From assembly GCA_019310195.1 (NCBI GenBank), contig JAFDET010000095.1, positions 1 through 10,907 of the forward strand: 10,907 bases of DNA, read 5' to 3'. Positions 1-8,888 of this stretch are shown piece by piece; position 1 is the stretch's first letter; each line of letters opens with the position of its first letter. A model generated the notes under the pieces. That model searched no databases and had not been told where the DNA came from. It saw nothing but the letters and a program-made list of their open reading frames with translations. Source of the stretch: Deltaproteobacteria bacterium. Its GTDB lineage: Bacteria > Myxococcota_A > UBA9160 > JAFDET01. The translations under genes were made by a program, and so were the position numbers.

Positions 1-109
1 GAAGAACGGTAATGGGCAGCAGGCCCAGGGTGAGGGCCGCGGTTGCCGAGACCAGCAGCACCCGGAACTCGCGATCGACCCCACGAGCCGACGGCGCGTC
101 GCGGCTCAA
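1..109 (-). CDS. Partial N-terminus of a membrane protein, probably an MFS-type transporter
   Basis: Thirty-six codons are visible before the window edge. A short charged leader (LSRDAPSARGVDREFR) is followed by a hydrophobic stretch (about residues 17-36, VLLVSATAALTLGLLPITVL). This looks like the cytoplasmic N-terminus and first transmembrane helix of an inner-membrane transporter of the MFS kind. The proposed start is TTG at 109-107, which overlaps the TGA stop of the upstream TetR gene as TTGA. Such four-base overlaps are typical of translationally coupled genes, and a GGAAG purine run lies just upstream inside the TetR gene. An in-frame GTG at codon 17 is a weaker alternative because it would remove the charged leader. 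As the last visible gene of the minus-strand operon it could import the substrate or export an intermediate, but that is inference. The family call rests on very little sequence. Confidence 0.5.
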   Translation of the reverse strand, partial: MSRDAPSARGVDREFRVLLVSATAALTLGLLPITVL

Positions 110-726
110 CCGGCTTCCAACCCCCGCAAGAGGATCTCCGCCAGTGCATCGGCGGTGGCCTTGGGCGAGGCCTTCGCCACTTCGGCCACGTCGGGACGCG
201 CGAACTCGCGGCCCAGGCCGCCCAGTACGTGGGCGACGGACGCCGTGTCCACCGCCGGAATCTCGGCTTCCGCCACGGCGCGATCGAGCAGACTCTGGGT
301 TACGGCGATCACGTGGCCTTCGTGGGCGTCGAGCAGACGCTTGGCTCCCGGGAGGTCGGCGAACTCCAGTGCGAAGCTGGCGGTCGTGGGCTGCACGGCT
401 TCGTGGGCCGCCTGCAGGTAGGCCCGCAGGGCATCCAGGGCGGGCAGCGAAGTGTCGAGCGCATCGTGGGCCTTGCGGCCGATGCGGTGCAGGCGCCGGT
501 CCACGATCGTGAGCAGCAACTCGTCCTTGCTGGGCGAGAGCTCGTAGAGCGTGCGCAGCGAGCAGTTCACCTCGGCCGCGATCTCGGCCATGGTCAACTC
601 CGCCATCCCCTCGGATACCACCAGGCCATCCAGCTCATCGAGCACCTGGCGTTGACGCTCGGTGAGCTTGCGCTCGGCTTCCGGCGCGAGCAGCGGCTTC
701 GGTGCGCGCACGCCGGGGAAGCGCAT
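106..726 (-). CDS. TetR/AcrR-family transcriptional regulator
   Basis: This 206-residue protein has the usual TetR length. The N-terminal DNA-binding domain spans about residues 20-75. Its helix-turn-helix is at about 44-65 (LTMAEIAAEVNCSLRTLYEL), followed by the typical 'SKDELLLTIVDRRL' helix 4. The rest (about 80-206) is an alpha-helical ligand-binding and dimer region, whose effector cannot be read from sequence. The ATG at 726-724 was chosen because it is the only good start after the stop of the AtuA-family gene (32-nt gap), with GGGAA a few bases upstream. TetR proteins in acyl-CoA catabolic clusters (for example AtuR in Pseudomonas) usually repress their own cluster and release DNA on binding an acyl-CoA. 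By position this protein is inferred to act on the 6124-6243 divergent promoter region. The helix before the turn has Cys-55 where Gly or Ser is common. The family call is secure; the target and ligand are inferred. Confidence 0.93.
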   Translation of the reverse strand: MRFPGVRAPKPLLAPEAERKLTERQRQVLDELDGLVVSEGMAELTMAEIAAEVNCSLRTLYELSPSKDELLLTIVDRRLHRIGRKAHDALDTSLPALDALRAYLQAAHEAVQPTTASFALEFADLPGAKRLLDAHEGHVIAVTQSLLDRAVAEAEIPAVDTASVAHVLGGLGREFARPDVAEVAKASPKATADALAEILLRGLEAG

Positions 727-758
727 GCGTTCCCGCGGAGCTCGCGCCGCCGACGGAC

Positions 759-2515
759 TCACGGAAGCAGGGCCTCCGGCACGTCCACGACCCGCGCGCG
801 CAGCCACTCGCCCAGGCTCTTGGCCTGGGGATCCTGGCGGGTCGCCGCGGCGACGCCCTCTTCGAGCAGACCGTGGACCACGAAGTTGAGCGAGCGGATG
901 GCCGGCAGGCGGTGGCGATCCACCTGCAGCGGCGCCACCTCGGGCAGCAGCTCGCACAGGCGTTCGACGCTGAGGAACGCATCGAGCCAGGCCCAGGCCT
1001 CGTCGCTGCGCGCGAAGACGCCCAGGTTGGCGTTGCCGCCCTTGTCGCCCGAACGCGCCCCAACCACGGCGCCGAGCGGCGCCCGAACCGTCGGGCCGCC
1101 GGGCGCGGCGGCGCCGGGACCCGGCGCCGGCGTGACCGAGGTCTCGCCCGGCGGAATCACCGACGAGACCTGACGCGCCTCGCCGCCCAGCAGCACCACC
1201 TCCTGGGGAACCGTCTCCGCCGGAACGCAGGCGGGCTCGTACACGCCGAAGGGCCGGCCCGCCGACGGACCCCCGCCCACGCCGAAGAAGCCGGGGATCG
1301 AGGCCAATGCCAGCTCGATCACGGCGTTGGAGAAGCCGCGGCCCACCTTCTCCGCATCCGGGTCCTTGGCGCTGATCTTGAGGATGGCGACCGCCTGCTC
1401 GTTGCTCTCGGGATCGGGTCGGTCGGTCCGGCTCAGCCGAGTCGTCACCTGGGCGTAGTCCGAGGGCGCGAAGGGGCAGGCCTCCCAGAAGGCCTCTTCC
1501 ACCAGCTTCGCCTTGGCCTCGATGTCGAGCCCGGTGAGGCAGACGCTCATGTCGTTGCGGAAGCCGCCCGACCGGTTGATGCAGACCTTGAGGGTCGTCG
1601 GCGGCGGCTCGCCCTGGATGCCGTGCATCCGCACCCGGTCGGGAGCGACCTGCTCCAGCTGGATCGTGTCGAAGCGCGTCGTCACGTCCGGGCCGAGGTA
1701 CTGGGGCCCGCCGATCTCGTAGAGCAGCTGCGACGTCACGGTGCCGATGGAGACCTCGCCGCCGGTTCCGTCGTGCTTGCCGATCACCGAGGAGCCGTCC
1801 GCGGCGACCTCCGCCCAGGGGAAGCCGACCCGCGTCATGCCGGGGACCTCGGTGAAGAAGGAGTAGTTCCCGCCGGTGGCCTGGGTGCTGCACTCAATCA
1901 CGTGGCCGGCCGCCACGCCACCCGCCAGCGCGTCCCAATCGCTGCGACTCCAGCCGTGGTGCCAGGCCGCCGGGCCGCACACCACCGCCGCATCGGTGAC
2001 GCGTCCGGTGATCACGATATCCGCGCCCTGCTCCAGCGCGTCGACGATGCCCCAGCAACCGAGGTAGGCGTTGGCGGTGAGAAAGGCCGATGCATCCTTG
2101 ATGGGATCGCCGGTCTCGAAGTGACTCAGCTGGTGGGACGCGATCAGATCGTCCATGCGCGGCACCAGATCGTCGCCGCGCACGTAGGCGATCTTCGGGC
2201 TCAGCCCCAGCTTCTGCGCCACCTCGGCCACGGCGTCGGCGCAGCCGTCCGGATCCAGGCCGCCGGCGTTGGACACCACCTTGATGCCCCGGTCGAGGCA
2301 GGTGCCCATGACCTGCTCCATCTGGACCACGAAGGTGCGCGCGTAGCCGCCATTCGGACGCTTGAGGCGCGTACGCGCGAGGATCAGCATCGTCAACTCG
2401 GCCAGCCAGTCGCCGGTGAGGACGTCGATGGGCCCGCCCTCCACCATCTCCCGAGCCGCCGAGAGGCGATCGCCGAAAAAGCCCGAGCAGTTCGCGATCC
2501 GGATCGGGTCAGCCA

Positions 2516-2516
<1 letters not shown>
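759..2516 (-). CDS. Acyclic terpene utilization AtuA-family protein (two-domain)
   Basis: This 585-residue protein has the two-part AtuA layout. The large N-terminal domain (DUF1446/AtuA, about residues 5-445) begins 'IRIANCSGFFGDRLSAA' and carries conserved-looking stretches near 84-91 (NAGGLDPD), 168-174 (VITGRVT) and 212-218 (QATGGNY). A Pro/Gly/Ala-rich linker (about 460-480) leads to the C-terminal AtuA-like ferredoxin-fold domain, marked by ARSGDKGGNANLGV at 487-500. AtuA is genetically required for citronellol/geraniol catabolism in Pseudomonas aeruginosa, but its reaction is not established, so no enzymatic step is assigned here. The ATG overlaps the TGA of the upstream carboxylase alpha gene by one base (TGATG at 2518-2514), so translation is probably coupled. 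Sitting directly after a biotin-dependent carboxylase supports a role in branched or isoprenoid acyl-CoA breakdown. AtuA homologues also occur outside terpene pathways, so the substrate remains open. Confidence 0.92.
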
Positions 2517-4461
<1,945 letters not shown>

Positions 4462-4465
<4 letters not shown>

Positions 4466-6123
4466 AGTCGGAACACTCCGTATCCGTCGGCGCCCTCGAT
4501 GGGCTTGTTGCGCACCACCGAGAGGCAGATCCCGAGCGCGGTCCGCGTGTCGCGCGGGTCGACGATGCCGTCGTCGCTGATGGCGCCGCTGGCCTCCAAG
4601 GCGACCGAGCCCTTCTCCTGGATTTCCTCCACGGCGGCGCGAATTGCGGCGTCGGTTTCCTCGTCGAAGGGCAGGCCCTTCCGAGCGGCCTGACCGCGGC
4701 GCACGATGGACATCACGCCGGCGATCTGCTTGCCCCCCATCACGGCGATCTTGGCGCACGGCCAGATGAAGGTGAAGCGGTTGTTGAAGGCGCGGCCGGA
4801 CATGGCGTAGGTGCCCGCCCCGTAGGACGCGCCGATGATCACGGTGAGGTGCGGGACCGTCGAGTTGGTCACCGCGTTGATCATCTGCGAGCCCTTCTTG
4901 ATGATGCCCGCCTGCTCGACCTCCTTGCCCACGACGAAGCCGGTGAGGTTCTGCAGGAAGAGCAGCGGAACGTCGATCTGGTTGCAGAGCTGGATGAAGT
5001 GGGCAGCCTTCTCGGCAGACTCCGGGTTCAGCACACCGTTGTTGCCCAGGATGCCGACCGGATAACCCTGGATCGAGGACCAGCCGCACACCAGGGTGGG
5101 GCCGTAGCGCGGCTTGAACTCCTCGAAGCGAGAGCCGTCGACGATCCGGCCGATCACGTCCCGAATCTCCACCGGCCGGCGCAGCTCCGGATCCATGATG
5201 CCCAGCAGCTCTTCCGGATCGAGGACCGGCTCGGCGAAGTCCGCCGCCGGCAGCGGCCCCGGCTTTCGCCAGTTGAGATGCGAGACCACCTCGCGACACA
5301 GGCGCAGGGCGTCGCTCTCATCCTCGGCCAGATACTCGCCCAGGCCCGAGATCTCGGCGTGCATCTGGCCACCGCCCAGGGTCTCGTCGTCCGAGTCCTC
5401 ACCGGTGGCCATCTTCACCAGGGGCGGTCCGGCCAGGAAGATCTTGGACTGCTGCTTGATCACGATGTTGTAGTCCGACATGCCGGGCTGGTAGGCGCCG
5501 CCGGCCGTGGACGATCCGAACACGACGCACACCGAGGGGATCTCGAGCTTGGAGAGCTCGATCATCTCGTAGAAGAAGCGCCCGGTCTCCGCGAAGTGCT
5601 GGATCTTGGCGGGGCGCCGCTTCTTCTCGCCGTCCTTGGACCCGCGGTCCGGATCCATGCGCAGGTCGGCTCCGGCCGACTCGACGAAGCTCACATAGGG
5701 AATGCGATTGTCCCGCGCGATCTCCAGCGCGCGCATCCACTTCTTGGCCACGTAGGGGGTGAGCGCGCCGCCCAGCACGGTGGGGTCGTTGGCGAAGATC
5801 ACGCACTCGACCCCCGCGATGACGCCGATGCCCAGTACGGCGCCGCCCCCCATGGCGTAGTCCGAGTTGTACCCGGCCAACGAGCTGATCTCGAGGAAGG
5901 GGCTGTCCGGATCCAGGGCCAGGGCGATGCGCTCGCGCACCGGAAGCTTGCCGCGCTTCGCCAGACGCTCGTGATGGTGCGGCCCGCCGCCGGCTTCGGC
6001 CTCGTCGAGCAGGCGGTCGATCTCCTCCAGCTTCTCGAGCATGGCAGCCCGGTTCTCCTGGAACTCGGGCGTGCGGGTATCGAGGCCGGAGCGAAGGGGC
6101 GGAGCGAGTGAAGGCGGCTGCAT
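4462..6123 (-). CDS. Acyl-CoA carboxylase carboxyltransferase (beta) subunit, MccB/AtuC-like
   Basis: This 553-residue subunit moves CO2 from carboxybiotin to an acyl-CoA. The N-domain (about 60-310) has ANDPTVLGGALTPYVAKKW (111-129) and the oxyanion-type STAGGAYQPGMSDY (205-218). The C-domain (about 340-553) has GILGNNGVLNPESA (357-370), FLQNLTGFVVGKEVEQAGII (389-408), GASYGAGTYAMSGRAF (431-446) and the C-terminal 'DPRDTRTALGICLS'. The C-domain matches methylcrotonyl/geranyl-CoA carboxylase beta closely. The N-domain is divergent: the usual 'SGGAYLPxQ' is ESAGADLRMD (148-157), and a basic, charged stretch (RGSKDGEKKRRPAK, 160-173) precedes the 'HFAETGRFFYEM' helix. The ATG at 6123-6121 is the only in-frame ATG or GTG between the divergent promoter region and the conserved sequence, with a weak GGGA upstream. 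It is the first gene of the minus-strand operon and its stop overlaps the alpha-subunit start. Partnering with that subunit is near certain; the acyl substrate is unknown. Confidence 0.95.
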
Positions 6124-6154
6124 GGCGTTCCCATTCTCGAGGGCGTCCCGCGGC

Positions 6155-6165
6155 CCGACCGTCGG
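6155..6165. repeat. Short perfect palindrome CCGAC-C-GTCGG
   Basis: Two five-base arms flank one central base in the divergent intergenic region, on the carboxylase side. It could be a protein-binding half of the control region or a small stem in the leader of the leftward mRNA. At this GC content a short dyad of this kind can also arise by chance, so no function is assigned. Confidence 0.15.
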
Positions 6166-6172
6166 AACCGCA

Positions 6173-6202
6173 TTGACAGATGGGTAACACGTGAGGTAAG
6201 AG
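6173..6202 (+). promoter_or_regulatory. Candidate sigma-70-type promoter for the rightward operon
   Basis: A consensus -35 hexamer TTGACA lies at 6173-6178. The best-placed -10 is TAAGAG at 6197-6202 after an 18-nt spacer, which matches TATAAT at only three positions, so this would be a weak or activator/repressor-controlled promoter. Transcription would start near 6209, leaving a leader of roughly 35 nt before the ATG at 6244. The -35 is clear; the pairing is uncertain. Confidence 0.35.
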
Positions 6203-6220
6203 AGTTCAATCAATATTACC
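6195..6220. promoter_or_regulatory. Candidate operator: imperfect inverted repeat GGTAA-N16-TTACC
   Basis: The arms GGTAA (6195-6199) and TTACC (6216-6220) form a 26-bp imperfect dyad, with 8 of 13 half-site positions symmetric. A second direct copy of GGTAA is at 6183-6187. The dyad covers the likely -10 and start region of the rightward operon, where a repressor would be effective. Size and position suit a TetR dimer, but this is pattern matching in a short region and could be chance. Confidence 0.25.
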
Positions 6221-6243
6221 GCATAGCAGACTGGGAGAGAGCC

Positions 6244-7041
6244 ATGGCCGGCACCGCGCCCGCCGACGAGATCCTCTTGGAGCGCAGCGCCAACGGCGTG
6301 GCGACGCTCACCCTGAACCGACCCAAGGTGAAGAACGCCATCGGCGGCTCCATGTGGGAGGAGCTGCGGCGCATCTTCCACGAGGTCGGCCACAGCGCGA
6401 GCGACCGCGTCCTGGTGGTCACCGGCGCGGCGGGGGCATTCTGCGCGGGAGCGGACCTGAGCGGGGTCCGCTCCGAGACCGAGCAACGGCACCCCCTGGA
6501 CGCCATGCACCCGGTCAACGCCGCCGCCATCGCCCTGCACGACGTGCCGAAGCCGACCATCGCCAAGGTCAACGGCGACGCCGTGGGCGCGGGCATGAAT
6601 CTGGCCCTGGGCTGCGACCTGATCGTGGCCGGCGAGAGCGCGCGCTTCTCCGAGATCTTCGTGCGGCGCGGCCTGTCCGTGGACTTCGGGGGCACCTGGC
6701 TGCTGCCGCGCCTGGTGGGCTTGCACAAGGCCAAGGAGCTGGCGTTCTTCGGCGACATCCTCTCCGCGAAGGAAGCCGCCGAGCTCGGCCTCGTGAACCG
6801 GGTGGTTGCCGACGGGGAGCTGGACGACTTCGTCGCCGACTGGGCGAACCGGCTGGCTGAGGGCCCTCCCCTCGCCCTGCAGCAGTCCAAGCGGATGCTC
6901 TCGAATGCGCTCTCGCTGAGCCTGTCAGAGGCGCTGGCCTGGGAAGCGTCGGCGCAGACGGTGAACCTGGAGAGCAAGGACACCCGCGAAGGCGTGCGCG
7001 CCTTCCTGGAGAAGCGCGCTCCGGTCTTCCGGGGACGCTGA
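6244..7041 (+). CDS. Enoyl-CoA hydratase/isomerase family protein, PaaG-like
   Basis: This 265-residue, full-length crotonase has acyl-CoA oxyanion-hole segments CAGADLS (67-73) and GDAVGAGMN (111-119). The first catalytic glutamate of classical enoyl-CoA hydratases (rat Glu144) is replaced by Asn-119, while a Glu at the second position is kept (Glu-137 in RFSEIF). The following block SVDFGGTWLLPRLVG (145-159) closely resembles PaaG-type enzymes (E. coli 'PDCGGTWLLPR'), whose catalytic Asp corresponds to Asp-147 here. The C-terminus 'REGVRAFLEKRAPVFRGR' also fits that group. A double-bond isomerase, or a ring-type enoyl-CoA isomerase as in PaaG, is therefore more likely than simple hydration; this is inference from motif alignment. 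It is the first gene of the rightward operon, with GGGAG six bases before the ATG. In this context it could reposition a double bond so that the substrate fits the carboxylase or dehydrogenase. Confidence 0.92.
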   Translation: MAGTAPADEILLERSANGVATLTLNRPKVKNAIGGSMWEELRRIFHEVGHSASDRVLVVTGAAGAFCAGADLSGVRSETEQRHPLDAMHPVNAAAIALHDVPKPTIAKVNGDAVGAGMNLALGCDLIVAGESARFSEIFVRRGLSVDFGGTWLLPRLVGLHKAKELAFFGDILSAKEAAELGLVNRVVADGELDDFVADWANRLAEGPPLALQQSKRMLSNALSLSLSEALAWEASAQTVNLESKDTREGVRAFLEKRAPVFRGR

Positions 7042-7052
7042 CGGGAGCTTTC

Positions 7053-7826
7053 ATGGAACCGGTGAAGCTGACGACCGCGGGCGGCGTGATGACCGCCACG
7101 CTCTCCGACGTGGAGAACCGCAACGCCCTGGGCGGAGCCCTGGTGCAGGGCCTGTACGACGCGCTGGCCGCCGCCAACGCCGACCCGGCCGTGCGCGCGC
7201 TGGTGGTGACCAACGAGGGCAACACCTTCTGCGCCGGCGCCAACCTGAAGCAGCAGTCCGGCGCCACGGCGGCGGACAAGCCCACGGTGGGCCTCCCTGA
7301 GCTGCTGCACGCCATCCAGACTTCGCCCACTCCGGTGATCGGACGCATCGCCGGCCACGTGGTGGGAGGCGGCAACGGCCTGGCCGCGGCGCTGGACATC
7401 TCCATCGCGGCCGACGACGCGAAGTTCGGCTTCACCGAGGTCCGCCTGGGCGTGGCGCCCGCCATCATCTCCGTGGTCTGCCTGCCCAAGATGCGCCCCG
7501 GCGAAGCCATGGAGGCCTTCCTGCGCGGCAACCGCTTCCCGGCCGCCCGCGCGGCGGAGCTGGGCCTGATCAACCGCGCGGTGCCCCGCGAAGAGCTCGA
7601 CGCCGCCGTCGACGAAGTGCTGGCCGACCTGCGCAAGGGCGGACCGAACGCCCTGCGCGAGGCCAAGCGCCTGGTCTACGAAGTGCCCGCGATGGAGCAG
7701 AAGGAGGCCTTCCAGTGGACGGCGCGCCTCTCGGCGGAGCTCTTCCGCGGCGAAGAAGCCGCGGCGGGCATGAAGGCGTTCCTGACCCGAAGCAAGCCGC
7801 CGTGGGCCGAGCCGGACCCGGACTGA
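7053..7826 (+). CDS. Enoyl-CoA hydratase/isomerase family protein, LiuC/AtuE-like (methylglutaconyl-CoA hydratase type)
   Basis: This 257-residue crotonase has CAGANL (60-65) and GHVVGGGNGLAAALD (101-115) as oxyanion-hole segments. The block AKFGFTEVRLGVAPAIIS (123-140) is the pattern seen in bacterial LiuC/AtuE hydratases ('TEVRLGxxPAxIS'), which hydrate 3-methylglutaconyl-CoA or isohexenylglutaconyl-CoA, the products of the MCC- or GCC-type carboxylases. That matches the carboxylase encoded divergently, so this is the best candidate for the step after carboxylation. The first classical catalytic Glu position is Gly-109; the second is Glu-129. The ATG at 7053 is preceded by GGGAG five bases upstream, and the gap from the previous crotonase is 11 nt, so the two are cotranscribed. 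The two crotonases are clearly different subfamilies rather than a recent duplication. The exact substrate is not determined. Confidence 0.9.
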   Translation: MEPVKLTTAGGVMTATLSDVENRNALGGALVQGLYDALAAANADPAVRALVVTNEGNTFCAGANLKQQSGATAADKPTVGLPELLHAIQTSPTPVIGRIAGHVVGGGNGLAAALDISIAADDAKFGFTEVRLGVAPAIISVVCLPKMRPGEAMEAFLRGNRFPAARAAELGLINRAVPREELDAAVDEVLADLRKGGPNALREAKRLVYEVPAMEQKEAFQWTARLSAELFRGEEAAAGMKAFLTRSKPPWAEPDPD

Positions 7827-7860
7827 TCGCGCTCACCGGGCGACGCAGAGAGGACGAGAC

Positions 7861-8868
7861 GTGAAGATCGACGGAGGACTCATGGGGTCCCTCGAGGGCG
7901 TGGCCGAACGCGCTCGGGAGCTCGAGGCCCAGGGCTTCGACGGACTGGTGACCGCGGAGATGAGCAGCGACCCCTTCTTCCCGCTGCTGCTCGCGGCCGA
8001 GCACACGGAACGCATCGAGCTGATGACCTCGATCGCGGTCGCGTTCGCGCGCAACCCGATGATTCTGGCCAACATCGGCAACGACCTGCAGGCCTACTCC
8101 AAGGGGCGCTTCATCCTCGGTCTCGGCTCCCAGATCAAGCCGCACATCGCCAAGCGCTTCAGCATGCCGTGGTCGCATCCCGCGGCGCGCATGCGCGAGT
8201 TCATCCAGGCCCTGCGCGCCATCTGGGCCTGCTGGTACGAGGGTGAGAAGCTCGATTTTCGCGGCGAGTTCTACACCCACACGCTGATGACGCCGATGTT
8301 CACGCCGAGCAACAACCCGCACGGCGCGCCGCGCGTGGTGCTGGCCGCCGTCGGACCCAGGATGACCGAGGTGGCGGGCGAAGTCGCCGACGGGATGCTG
8401 GTGCACAGCTTCACAACCCGTCGCTATCTCGACGAGGTGACCCTACCCGCCGTCGAGCGCGGGCTGGCCAAGGCCGGCCGGAGCCGCTCCGACTTCGAGC
8501 TCTGCTACCCGGCCTTCGTGGTCAGCGGCCGGGACGAGCGCGAGTGGCAGCGATCGCGCATCGCCGCCACCCGCCAGCTCGCCTTCTACGGATCCACGCC
8601 CGCCTATCGCCGCGTCCTCGAGGCCCACGGCTGGGGCGAGCTCCAGCCCGAGCTGAACGTGCTCTCGAAGCGCGGCGAGTGGGAGAAGATGGGCGAGCTC
8701 ATCACCGACGAGATTCTCGACGAGTTCGCCGTCGTCGCCGGCCCGGGCGAGGTGGCCGGCGCGCTCAAGGCCCGCTTCGGCGGCGTCATCGACCGCGTGC
8801 TCTGCACGTTCGACTTTGCGGAAGACGCGGAACGGACGGCCTGCTTCCAAACGCTTCGGGCCGGCTGA
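7861..8868 (+). CDS. LLM-class (F420-dependent type) oxidoreductase, TIGR03617-like
   Basis: This 335-residue protein has the bacterial-luciferase-like TIM-barrel fold. The N-terminal strand KIDGGL (2-7), the ERARELEAQGFDGLVTAE segment (16-33), TSIAVAFARNPMILA (56-70) and SKGRFILGLGSQIKPHIAKR (80-99, with the usual AARMREFI helix after it) are all present. So is the late FAVVAGPGEVAGAL segment (289-302). The opening and overall shape resemble the 'MSMEG_2256' F420 oxidoreductase family best known from mycobacteria. Family members move hydride between reduced F420 (or FMN in related branches) and an organic substrate; the substrate here is unknown. The GTG at 7861 is chosen because AGAGAGGA lies at 7847-7854, the protein then starts exactly like relatives, and no better upstream start exists. 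It sits 34 nt after the LiuC-like crotonase. It may perform a redox step on an isoprenoid or alicyclic acyl-CoA. Cofactor use cannot be settled from sequence alone. Confidence 0.9.
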   Translation: MKIDGGLMGSLEGVAERARELEAQGFDGLVTAEMSSDPFFPLLLAAEHTERIELMTSIAVAFARNPMILANIGNDLQAYSKGRFILGLGSQIKPHIAKRFSMPWSHPAARMREFIQALRAIWACWYEGEKLDFRGEFYTHTLMTPMFTPSNNPHGAPRVVLAAVGPRMTEVAGEVADGMLVHSFTTRRYLDEVTLPAVERGLAKAGRSRSDFELCYPAFVVSGRDEREWQRSRIAATRQLAFYGSTPAYRRVLEAHGWGELQPELNVLSKRGEWEKMGELITDEILDEFAVVAGPGEVAGALKARFGGVIDRVLCTFDFAEDAERTACFQTLRAG

Positions 8869-8876
8869 GCGCCCGC

Positions 8877-8882
8877 GGAGGA
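8877..8882 (+). promoter_or_regulatory. Strong ribosome binding site deciding a TTG start
   Basis: GGAGGA stands six bases before the TTG at 8889. No in-frame ATG or GTG lies near the start of the conserved protein, so this near-perfect Shine-Dalgarno is what fixes the start of the TIGR03084-like gene. Confidence 0.75.
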
Positions 8883-8888
8883 CCCCCA

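Larger units (their letters stand above)
6124..6243. promoter_or_regulatory. Shared divergent promoter region
   Basis: This is the only sizeable gap in the window and separates the start codons of two divergently read operons, so it must drive both. It is noticeably more AT-rich from 6171 to 6230 than the coding DNA around it. It contains a perfect TTGACA, an inverted GGTAA/TTACC pair and a short perfect palindrome (listed separately). No equally clear promoter was found for the leftward direction; TTGATT and TTGAAC hexamers occur on the minus strand at about 6204-6214 without a convincing -10. The TetR-family regulator encoded in the leftward operon is the obvious candidate to bind here. Confidence 0.75.

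Noticed and set aside
106..1893. Apparent 595-residue minus-strand protein with a TetR domain at its C-terminus, suggesting a fusion
   Set aside because: The N-terminal part is an out-of-frame reading of the AtuA-family gene and is low-complexity. The true TetR start is the ATG at 726-724 after the AtuA stop.
4849..6111. Plus-strand open frame (420 codons) opposite the carboxyltransferase gene
   Set aside because: Antisense mirror of a conserved gene; His/Arg/Leu-rich composition typical of shadow frames.
6216..7666. Minus-strand open frames opposite the two crotonase genes
   Set aside because: Ser/Arg/Pro-rich shadows of two clear crotonase genes, with no motif.
7827..7860. Possible terminator or promoter between the second crotonase and the LLM gene
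   Set aside because: The 34-nt gap has no stem-loop with a T-run and no promoter-like hexamers, only a ribosome site; the genes appear to be one operon.
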